Source: JAWXBK01 sp034439975
Lineage (GTDB): Bacteria; Pseudomonadota; Alphaproteobacteria; Dongiales; Dongiaceae
Direction: 5' to 3'
Assembly: GCA_034439975.1 (NCBI GenBank)
Contig: JAWXBK010000118.1
Coordinates: 1 to 10,410 of the forward strand
DNA length: 10,410 nucleotides
The position numbers and the translations under genes were made by a program. Shown here one piece after another: positions 1 through 6,275 of the stretch; the stretch's first letter is position 1, and each line of letters begins with the position of its first letter. A model generated the notes under the pieces. That model was not told the DNA's origin, searched no databases, and saw nothing but the letters and a program-made list of their open reading frames with translations.

Positions 1-359
1 TAGCGCGGATCGAGATTGGTCCGGTCCACGACGTCGAAGTCGATCGGCTCCAGCAGCCCTTCGGCCGCCGCGCGATAGGCAAAGTCGGCTTCGACGTCGA
101 CGACGTCCCAGACCACGTTGCCGGATTCGACCATGGCTTTGAACTTGCCGTAATCGGTCGGCCCGTCACCGACAACGGTGACGCCGGTCTGCTCGGTGAA
201 GCTTTCCCCCCAGACCGCCAGCTGGCGCTCCTGCGTGGTGCCGCCCCACGCGACGAACGTGATGCTGTCCGCGGCAAAGGCTACTCCTGCCGCCACGCCG
301 ACACTGACAGCCAGTGCGGCGCCCAGGATCGCTGCCCTGCCTCTCTTCGAATTAGTCAT
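1..359 (-). CDS. ABC transporter periplasmic solute-binding protein, N-terminal part (runs off the left edge)
   Basis: The N-terminal ~119 codons of an extracellular solute-binding protein, the periplasmic receptor of an ABC importer. The protein starts MTNSKRGRAA, followed by a hydrophobic stretch (about residues 9-28) and a good signal-peptidase I site after AFA (residues 27-29), so the mature protein should begin near ADSITFVAWGG. The mature start (ITFVAWGG, then a region with EQTGVTV and YGKFKAMVESG) and the later WDVVDVE and LLEPIDF segments resemble the PotD-like polyamine/putrescine-binding group (COG0687). The actual ligand cannot be told from this fragment. The ATG at 359 is supported by an AGGAGA Shine-Dalgarno site at 366-371 with a suitable spacer. 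The permease and ATPase genes would be expected further left, outside the window. I found no convincing -35/-10 pair upstream. Family level is fairly sure; substrate is not. Confidence 0.85.
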   Translation of the reverse strand, partial: MTNSKRGRAAILGAALAVSVGVAAGVAFAADSITFVAWGGTTQERQLAVWGESFTEQTGVTVVGDGPTDYGKFKAMVESGNVVWDVVDVEADFAYRAAAEGLLEPIDFDVVDRTNLDPR

Positions 360-365
360 TCCATG

Positions 366-371
366 TCTCCT
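366..371 (-). promoter_or_regulatory. Shine-Dalgarno site of the solute-binding protein gene
   Basis: On the minus strand the sequence reads AGGAGA, with the GGAG core seven bases before the ATG at 359. It is the clearest ribosome binding site in the window and fixes the start of the solute-binding protein. Confidence 0.75.
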
Positions 372-783
372 CATGTGCGTGAGCTCTTCTGTTTTCTTCT
401 GCGCGAACCGCCGGCGCGCCGAGAGGCGGGAAGCAGGTCATCCGATACTTCCGCTCAGGACGGCCGATAATCCGCATTGGAGGGCCGCCGGTAATGGCAA
501 CCTTTACGAACCCCCAAAACGCCGTCCACCGTTGTCGCACGGCCGGGCATCGCAAGGGACGCTATCAAGATTGCATACATTCGGCAATCTCTAACCCGGC
601 AACGCGAAACCGGTGTAATTGTTGATATTTTCCCCCGTCCACAACCGCGAAAAAACATGAGCGCGGGCGCAGCGTCGGGGGTCGAACCGATGGATATCCG
701 ATAGGACAAAGGCGCCAGCAAGGCGGACCGTTCAGCGGCCCGTGTTTGTTAACGATGCGAGGCTAACAGAGGCGCCAAACCGC

Positions 784-821
784 AACACGTGAGCTTTTTC
801 ACGCGTGTTATTAGATTTTTT
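784..821 (+). terminator. Terminator-like hairpin with T-tract, + strand
   Basis: CGTGA (788-792) can pair with TCACG (799-803) around a six-base loop. AACA (784-787) pairs with TGTT (806-809) past a two-base CG bulge, giving about nine base pairs. After a short spacer a run of six T follows at 816-821. Read rightward it has the form of an intrinsic terminator, though the stem is modest and the T-run is six bases off the stem. No + strand gene lies upstream of it, so it may instead be an attenuator in the leader of the gene at 881, the end of a small RNA, or chance. Confidence 0.35.
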
Positions 822-853
822 GATGGTAGGGTGGGGTCGGGAAACTGGAAGCT

Positions 854-871
854 CGATCGACCAAACGATCG
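854..871. repeat. Paired CGATCG palindromes just upstream of the 881 start
   Basis: CGATCG (854-859) and CGATCG (866-871) are separated by ACCAAA, forming an inverted repeat with a 12-bp centre spacing that ends nine bases before the ATG at 881. The position would suit an operator. However, GATCG-type words are very common in this genome, so chance is a real alternative. Confidence 0.3.
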
Positions 872-880
872 GCTGTTAGA

Positions 881-1552
881 ATGTGGCCTCTAACGTCCGG
901 AAATGTAGCGAACTCGATTTACGTGGAAGACAAGCCCCGAAGCCTTGCAGTCGCAGAACATCGGCGAACCCGGCTGTCGATGCTGGATCAACCTCACATT
1001 GCGCCACTTACCAAGTATGTCTTGCGACTTCGCGAACTAGGGCACGGTGATATTCCATTTTTCGATCCGATGGATGGTGGAATTCACGCCCCGCTTCTTT
1101 TCATTCAACAGAACCCAGGGCCGAAAGCGATCAAAAGCGGGTTCATCTCGCGAAACAATGATGATCCTACGGCGCAGAATCTTTTTGAGATTTTTTGTGA
1201 AGCCGGTATTCCTCGAAAAAAGACCCTCCTTTGGAATATTGTGCCTTGGTATGATGTTTCAAAACCGCCCGAAGATCGACGCAACGTAACTCCAAAGGAA
1301 GTTAAAGATGGCGCAATCCATCTACAGAATTTAATGGAGTTGCTTACAAATTTAAGAGTGATGGTCGCAGTCGGGCAAAAATCAAGAAATGCGATATCAG
1401 CCGCAACGGCATCTGGCGCAATTATTCTGCGTGCTAGCGTACATTTGATGCATTCCCATCATACGAGCCAACTGGCTCTCAACGGGGCGCCCGGTCGTCG
1501 AAAACAAATACTGGACGTCTGGAAGAGTGCTTACAAAATGGCTGTGAACTAA
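881..1552 (+). CDS. Uracil-DNA glycosylase superfamily protein
   Basis: A 223-residue soluble protein that resembles the uracil-DNA glycosylase superfamily, whose members excise uracil or related damaged bases from DNA. Visible motifs: FIQQNPGPKA (74-83), comparable to the GMNPGP motif of SMUG1-type enzymes, with N78 in the place of the catalytic Asn; NNDDPTAQN (92-100); LLWNIVPWY (116-124), the central strand motif; AVGQKS (163-168); and HSHHTSQLALN (191-201), in the place of the HPS-type minor-groove loop. Here the usual Pro after His is Thr. The conserved part begins near DQPHIAPL, so translation may really start at the ATG at 980 (residue 34). Neither start has a good Shine-Dalgarno site, and I give the longer form. 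The gene is AT-rich (two sample lines count 38-43% G+C), unlike the genes to its right, suggesting acquisition. It stands alone and faces the tRNA gene. No signal peptide or membrane segment. Family call fairly sure; activity unproven. Confidence 0.8.
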   Translation: MWPLTSGNVANSIYVEDKPRSLAVAEHRRTRLSMLDQPHIAPLTKYVLRLRELGHGDIPFFDPMDGGIHAPLLFIQQNPGPKAIKSGFISRNNDDPTAQNLFEIFCEAGIPRKKTLLWNIVPWYDVSKPPEDRRNVTPKEVKDGAIHLQNLMELLTNLRVMVAVGQKSRNAISAATASGAIILRASVHLMHSHHTSQLALNGAPGRRKQILDVWKSAYKMAVN

Positions 1553-1562
1553 GCGTCACCGC

Positions 1563-1595
1563 CAGATTATTCAGCATCTGCAGTTCAATAAACTG
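1563..1595. repeat. Two adjacent short inverted repeats between convergent genes
   Basis: CAGAT (1563-1567) pairs with ATCTG (1576-1580), and CAGTT (1581-1585) pairs with AACTG (1591-1595). Each stem is only five base pairs in AT-rich DNA, and neither is followed by a long T-run on either strand. They lie in the 58-bp gap where the glycosylase-like gene and the tRNA gene converge, so they could form a weak bidirectional transcription end. The evidence is slight. Confidence 0.3.
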
Positions 1596-1610
1596 ACACT
1601 GCTAGAAAAT

Positions 1611-1687
1611 TGGTAGCGGAGGAGGGACTCGAACCCCCGACACGCGGATTATGATTCCGCTGCTCTAACCAGCTGAGCTACTCCGCC
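1611..1687 (-). tRNA. tRNA with anticodon CAT, most likely elongator tRNA-Met
   Basis: The minus strand folds into a complete 77-base cloverleaf with encoded CCA. The acceptor stem is GGCGGAG against CTCCGCT (a G-U first pair) with discriminator A73. The D arm contains AGCTGGTTA. The anticodon stem GCGGA/TCCGC holds the loop ATCATAA, giving anticodon CAT. The variable loop is GTGTC, and the T arm is GGGGG/CCCTC around TTCGAGT. The initiator form is unlikely: the first pair is G-U rather than a mismatch, and the anticodon stem lacks three stacked G-C pairs at the loop. The alternative is the lysidine-modified tRNA-Ile2, which also has CAT. A73 and the overall resemblance favour elongator Met. 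A promoter lies about 57 bp upstream. Confidence 0.95.
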
Positions 1688-1702
1688 CCGAACCCATCGG
1701 AA

Positions 1703-1726
1703 AACCGCGGGCAAGCCCGTGCGGTT
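1703..1726 (-). promoter_or_regulatory. Bulged hairpin in the tRNA leader
   Basis: AACCG (1703-1707) pairs with CGGTT (1722-1726), and CGGG (1708-1711) pairs with CCCG (1716-1719) around a four-base loop, with a two-base bulge at 1720-1721. It lies between the tRNA promoter and the mature 5' end. On the minus strand the stem runs into TTTTCC. It may be a processing or anti-interference element in the precursor, or a weak attenuator. The fold is clear on paper; its role is a guess. Confidence 0.45.
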
Positions 1727-1743
1727 CCGGAATTGAGGCAGTC

Positions 1744-1772
1744 CTATAGGGCGGCGGCGGGTTGCAAGTCAA
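1744..1772 (-). promoter_or_regulatory. Sigma70-type promoter of the tRNA gene
   Basis: On the minus strand TTGACT (1767-1772) is a near-consensus -35 box. It is followed by exactly 17 bases and then CTATAG (1744-1749) as the -10 box. Transcription would start near 1737, giving a leader of about 50 bases before the mature tRNA 5' end at 1687. The pair lies between the tamB stop (1938) and the tRNA, so the tRNA is probably transcribed independently of the tam operon. Confidence 0.7.
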
Positions 1773-1937
1773 GGAAACGGCCCGCGCTCGGCACTGCCCT
1801 TTCGCACCCGAAACGGATTGAAAAACAGCGGCAAATTGTAGTCCGCCCCGGCAGCGAAAACGCTCCCAGCCCTTCCCGGCCATGCCCGCGAAACGCAACC
1901 CGACACGTCCCTGCCCGGTCTCGAGAAATCCGGACGA

Positions 1938-4900
1938 TCAGTAGTCGTGGCCCCAGGTAATTCCGACGCGGCTGCCGTCCTGCTGGACCCGGCTTTCGAC
2001 CGAGAGTTCATCGGTCAGCTCGATCTCGACCGTGCCGGCGGTCGAGCCGGTGCCGAAGCCCTGCTCGACGCCGACGCGCACATCCTGGGTCAGATATTGA
2101 CCGATCTCGACGCCCGGCCCTGCCCCGTCATCGTCGCCGCCGCTGACGGTCAGCACGTCGACCCCCAGGGTCTGGCGCGCGACATCGAGAATGCCGGTCG
2201 ACGGCCCGCGGCCGGAAAGCGAGGCCAGCACCTGCGCGAGCTGGAGCGCCTGGACCGGCGAGAGCTCGCCGCCCTTGCGTCCGAACAGCAGCCGCGCCAG
2301 CACCTCGTCCTGCGGCAGCGGCGGGCGCGAGGTGATCGCGATCACCGGATCCGACGAGCGGCCGGTGACGCGGATGATCGCCGTCAGGCTGCCCACGTTG
2401 CTGGTCGCCGAAACATCGAGAACCGGATCGATCTCGGTCGAGCCGTCGAATGTAATGACGCTGTCGGCGATATCGAACATACGATCGGCGAAGCTGAACG
2501 TGCCGCGCCGCGGCTGCAGCCGGCCGACGATGCGCGGCGCGTTGGCGTTGCCGGTGATCTTGAGATCGCCGTGCCATTCGCTGTCGAGGCCGCGGCCGCG
2601 CAGATAGGCCTGGGTTGGAATCGAAACGGCAACATCGAGCTCAAGCGCGAAGGGCGCGATCGGCTCCTCCTCCGGCTGTTCGACCACGCCTTCCGGCCCG
2701 TTGATCTCGATCACGTCGAGCTTGGTTACCTGGGGCGGCAGCCCGGCATCGAGCCTGCCGTCGAGCCGGTTCACGACGACATCGCCGGTCAGCGTCGCAC
2801 CCGCCGTCGTGCCGACGAGATGCACATTGCCGCTCGCGCGGGCCTTCACCTCGTCGCGCCGCACCAAGACCGCGTTGTTGAACGTCGCGGTGACATCGAA
2901 CGGCACCGCGCGCGCTGGATCGACGGCGATGGTGCCGTCCGCGGAGATCGTCCCCTTGTTGCCGTCGGTTCCGGTCAGTGCGAAGCGCAGATCGTTCTGC
3001 CCGCTGGCGGTCAGGACGATATCGAGATCCTTGAGCAACGTGCCGCTGACGAAATTCTCGTACTGCCCGTCGGTGAGCGTCATGCTGCCATTCACCTGCG
3101 GCGCCTGCATCGTACCGCCCAGCGTGAGATCGAGCGTCATGAGACCCTCGAGGCGATGCGGATCGATCGGCACGACGGCGAGCAGATAGCGCGCATCGCC
3201 CTTCCATCGGGCGAAACCGGAGATCGGCCCGGTCGGCGCGAGTTCGGCGACGAAAGGTTCGAGCGCGAACTGCAGCGGCAGCGAAGCTTCGATCGCCAGC
3301 GGCTCGTCGCCGAGGCCGCGCCAGTCGGACGTGAGATCGAACCGGCCGTTCGCGTAACGGGCGGTTACGACAGCCGTCATCGTGGTCTCGTCGCGGAAGC
3401 GCGGCGTCCGGGCGGCAAGCCCTTCGATGGTGGCATCGAACTGCGCGGTCGGCGCCTGCGGCGTTCCGGCCAAACTGAGGGTCGCATCGATGGTGCCGAC
3501 GGCATCGCCGAGATCGCCGAATTCGCCGATCCAGCCAACCGGGAGATCCGCGACCGTCAGCGCGGCGGCGACCGTGTCTGTACCCTGCTGCATCCGGCCG
3601 GCGATTTGCGCGGGGCCCAAAGTGAGCGCGAGATTGTCGAACGAGAGCGTATCCGGCGCGATGGTCAGCAGGAGTGGCTGTTCCAGCGCCGCCGGTTCGC
3701 CGGCGAAAATGCCGTCGAGCCGCGTGACGGTGAGCTGTGTGGTGTCGTCGGCGATCGCCAGATCGAAATCGGCCGTGAGATCGACCGTGCCCGAGAACTC
3801 GCCCTGGGTCGCGAGCGAACCGGCGAGACGGTCGGTCGTACCGTCGAGCGACAAGGCAAGCGTATCCAGTTCGGCCGAACCGGCCGTGATGGCGCTTGCC
3901 TCGAGCGAGGCGGTCAGCGCGGGCGCCCCCTTTCCCATTGTCGCCGTCGCATCGAGCGAGGCGCGATCGGCCACAATATCGCCGAACGATGGCGCGACAA
4001 GATCGCCGTTGAGGGCGATCTGCTGCTCGCTCGCGACCGCGGACAGTTCGACCGTCGCTTCGAGTGCGCCGCCAAGCGTCGTATCGAGCAGCGTCCCGTA
4101 AGGGGCGAGCGTGTCGATGCGCAGATCGAGCCCGCCTTCCGCGATGCCGGTGTCGGCGCGCAGCAGAACCCGCCCGTCGAGGCGGCTGTGATCGCCGATC
4201 GCGAGATGCAGCGGCGAGAGTTCGATGCCGCGGTCAGTCGGCGTGGCGGTCACGCGCAGATTGAGCGGGCCGGCCGGCGATTGCCCGGAGGCCGTCAGCT
4301 TCGCTTTCAGCGCCGTCGTGGGATTCTCGATCGACGCATCGATCCGGTAACGGCCGAGCGCCTGCCCGTCGATCGCGAGCGACGCGACGGTGCCGACCAT
4401 CGTGACCGAGGGATCGTCGAGCGCACCGGATATGCGCCCCTCGCCGTCGAGCGATCCTGCCAAAGACGGATCGACGCGTGCGAGCTGCGGCAGACGGAGG
4501 CGATAGTCGCCATCGATGGTTGCCGCCTTGAGATCGATCGACGCATTGCCATCGAGCGTCAGCCCGGACGCCTCGAGCGACAGATCCGCAATCTCGAACG
4601 GCCCATCCGGCGGCATCGACAAGGTCGCCGCGAGCGCCGCATCGCCGCCGAGCAAACCGTCGAGCGTGGCGTCGCCGAAGGTCAGACCCGTTGCGTCCAT
4701 CGTAACGATGCCGCTCAGGCCGGTCGCGCCCGCGGCGACATGCCCCTCGAAGGTGGCACGGCCGCCGAAATCGAGGCCGGTGAGCGGTGCCAGCACGGCA
4801 AGATTGCGGATGCTGCCATTGACCGCGAAATCGCCAACGAACGTCTCGGGGTCGATCGTGCCGTCGGCAAGGATTCGAACCGTCCCGACATCGAGCACGG

Positions 4901-6275
4901 CATTGTCTAGCCGAACCGTGCCGTCGACGCGGTTCCAGCTGCCGACGGCGCGCAGGATCGGTTCGCCCGACGCGCTTGTCGCAATCGCCGTATCGCTCGG
5001 TGTGAAATCGAACAGGCGGCCCGAGAGATCGAACCGGACGAGCTCGCCCTCGACATCGATGCTGCCATGCAGGCCGAGAGCAGTTGCGCGTGAATCGTCG
5101 AGCGACGGCTCATCGATCCGGATCACCGTCTCGATCTCGGGCGCTTCGATCGTGCCAGTGATTTGCGCTTCGATCCGCGCCTTCTCGAACGAAACCGGCG
5201 GAACCAGCGTCTGCCAGCCCGCAATGTCGCGGGTCTCGAGCGTGAGAGTGAGTGCGAGCTCGTTCTCTTCGGTGACCGAGCCGCTCAGGGTCGTGTTCAG
5301 CGCCGCATTGTCGGCGTTCAGCCGCTCGATCACCAGTGTTCCGTCCTCGCCGAGCGCGAAGGCGGCGTCGAGTTTCGTATCCGGCGCGGCGAGAAAGCGC
5401 CATTCCCCGGGCAGCAACGCGACCAGCATGGCGTCGCCCGAGAGTGCGATCCGGTACGGCTCTTCGCCGGCAATCGTCACGTCGAGCGCGGCGGAGAGAT
5501 CGGGCCCGCCATCGAGGGCGAATTTGCCGGTCCAGTCCTGCAGCGGCCCGGTGCCGTCGAGCGTGGCGGTCAGCGCCGGCGCAGCTTCGAGCCCGAGCGC
5601 ATGCGCGATCACGCCGCCTTCGGGTTCGACCAGCCTTCCGTCGAGCAGGAGATGGTTTTCGGCGGCATCGAATTCGACATCGAGCCGTGCCTCGGCTGCG
5701 ACACCGTCGAGCCGTCTTGCATCGAGATGAATCCGCAGCTGCGCGAGCGACGAGACGGCGCCGTTACCGGAGACGGTCAGCTCGGCCGCCTCGCCGGCCA
5801 GCGCCGAACCGATCTGCAGCATGCCGATCTCGAACGCATCGATCCGGATGTCGAGCGGCGGCTCCGGCAGCAACGGCCCGCTATCCGGCTCGGGCTCGCT
5901 TGCCGTTGGGACCGGCGGCAGCCGATCGACCGCAACGCGGTCTGCCGCCAGTGTCTCGATCGCGAGTTCGCCGGCGAACAAGCGCGACGGTTGCCAGTCG
6001 AAGACCAGGTCGTCGATCGTTGCGAAAATGCCGCTCTCGTCCGACAGGACGATGCTGTCGATCGTGAACCGGTCCCAGATGCTGCCCGCGACGCCCTCTG
6101 TCTCGAGCGCAATCTTGTCCTGCGCGAGCCAGGATCCGAGCTGCGCCAGCAGCATGCGCTTGCCCCAGGCGGTATCGAGCGCGATGGCAGCGCCCGCGAC
6201 GAGCGCGAGCAGGACGCCGATCGTCAAGGCCGCGAAGCGCAGGATGCGAAGAGGGCGCATTGAGGGGCCGCGCAT
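1938..6275 (-). CDS. tamB: TamB, inner-membrane subunit of the translocation and assembly module
   Basis: A 1445-residue AsmA-like protein, somewhat longer than the 1259-residue E. coli TamB. It is anchored in the inner membrane and spans the periplasm as a long beta structure to meet TamA in the outer membrane; the family is linked to outer-membrane protein assembly and phospholipid transport. A single N-terminal membrane segment lies at about residues 12-33. A Pro/Glu-rich linker (about 119-141) follows the first domain, then a long run of beta repeats with recurring G-x-x-x-x-P turns, and finally the DUF490/TamB C-terminal domain with LLFGRKGGELSPVQALQLAQ (starting at about 1329) and an aromatic end, WGHDY. 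The ATG at 6275 overlaps the tamA stop by one base (TGATG), which suggests translational coupling; an ATG at 6260 (residue 6) is an alternative start. No clear intrinsic terminator follows the TGA at 1938. Identity is secure from architecture and the tamA neighbour. Confidence 0.95.
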   Translation of the reverse strand: MRGPSMRPLRILRFAALTIGVLLALVAGAAIALDTAWGKRMLLAQLGSWLAQDKIALETEGVAGSIWDRFTIDSIVLSDESGIFATIDDLVFDWQPSRLFAGELAIETLAADRVAVDRLPPVPTASEPEPDSGPLLPEPPLDIRIDAFEIGMLQIGSALAGEAAELTVSGNGAVSSLAQLRIHLDARRLDGVAAEARLDVEFDAAENHLLLDGRLVEPEGGVIAHALGLEAAPALTATLDGTGPLQDWTGKFALDGGPDLSAALDVTIAGEEPYRIALSGDAMLVALLPGEWRFLAAPDTKLDAAFALGEDGTLVIERLNADNAALNTTLSGSVTEENELALTLTLETRDIAGWQTLVPPVSFEKARIEAQITGTIEAPEIETVIRIDEPSLDDSRATALGLHGSIDVEGELVRFDLSGRLFDFTPSDTAIATSASGEPILRAVGSWNRVDGTVRLDNAVLDVGTVRILADGTIDPETFVGDFAVNGSIRNLAVLAPLTGLDFGGRATFEGHVAAGATGLSGIVTMDATGLTFGDATLDGLLGGDAALAATLSMPPDGPFEIADLSLEASGLTLDGNASIDLKAATIDGDYRLRLPQLARVDPSLAGSLDGEGRISGALDDPSVTMVGTVASLAIDGQALGRYRIDASIENPTTALKAKLTASGQSPAGPLNLRVTATPTDRGIELSPLHLAIGDHSRLDGRVLLRADTGIAEGGLDLRIDTLAPYGTLLDTTLGGALEATVELSAVASEQQIALNGDLVAPSFGDIVADRASLDATATMGKGAPALTASLEASAITAGSAELDTLALSLDGTTDRLAGSLATQGEFSGTVDLTADFDLAIADDTTQLTVTRLDGIFAGEPAALEQPLLLTIAPDTLSFDNLALTLGPAQIAGRMQQGTDTVAAALTVADLPVGWIGEFGDLGDAVGTIDATLSLAGTPQAPTAQFDATIEGLAARTPRFRDETTMTAVVTARYANGRFDLTSDWRGLGDEPLAIEASLPLQFALEPFVAELAPTGPISGFARWKGDARYLLAVVPIDPHRLEGLMTLDLTLGGTMQAPQVNGSMTLTDGQYENFVSGTLLKDLDIVLTASGQNDLRFALTGTDGNKGTISADGTIAVDPARAVPFDVTATFNNAVLVRRDEVKARASGNVHLVGTTAGATLTGDVVVNRLDGRLDAGLPPQVTKLDVIEINGPEGVVEQPEEEPIAPFALELDVAVSIPTQAYLRGRGLDSEWHGDLKITGNANAPRIVGRLQPRRGTFSFADRMFDIADSVITFDGSTEIDPVLDVSATSNVGSLTAIIRVTGRSSDPVIAITSRPPLPQDEVLARLLFGRKGGELSPVQALQLAQVLASLSGRGPSTGILDVARQTLGVDVLTVSGGDDDGAGPGVEIGQYLTQDVRVGVEQGFGTGSTAGTVEIELTDELSVESRVQQDGSRVGITWGHDY

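Larger units (their letters stand above)
372..880. other. Non-coding spacer between divergent genes
   Basis: About 510 bp between the solute-binding protein gene (leftward) and the glycosylase-like gene (rightward). The open frames here (for example 455-721 minus) give arginine- and proline-rich or low-complexity peptides with no recognisable motif and no good ribosome binding site, so I do not call them. The octamer AGGCGCCA occurs twice, 60 bp apart (710-717 and 770-777), and GGATATCC at about 692-699 is a perfect palindrome. The right end carries a hairpin (784-809) and paired CGATCG palindromes (854-871), listed separately. The promoters of both flanking genes should lie here, but no clean sigma70 pair stands out on either strand. 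Confidence 0.6.

Noticed and set aside
178..594. A 138-codon + strand frame overlapping the solute-binding protein start
   Set aside because: It overlaps the clear signal peptide and Shine-Dalgarno region of the minus-strand gene and has no motif of its own.
455..721. An 88-codon minus-strand frame in the spacer
   Set aside because: No recognisable motif, atypical composition and no ribosome binding site; treated as non-coding.
1611..1687. Reading the CAT tRNA as initiator tRNA-fMet
   Set aside because: The acceptor stem has a G-U first pair rather than a mismatch, and the anticodon stem GCGGA/TCCGC lacks the three G-C pairs of initiator tRNAs.
1776..1937. An intrinsic terminator after tamB
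   Set aside because: I searched the minus strand downstream of the tamB stop and found no stable hairpin followed by a T-run.
1947..4910. A 987-codon open frame on the + strand opposite tamB
   Set aside because: It lies wholly antisense to tamB, its translation is dominated by Arg, Glu, Asp and Gly without any domain, and long antisense frames are expected when GC-rich codon bias removes stops. It has no supporting ribosome site.
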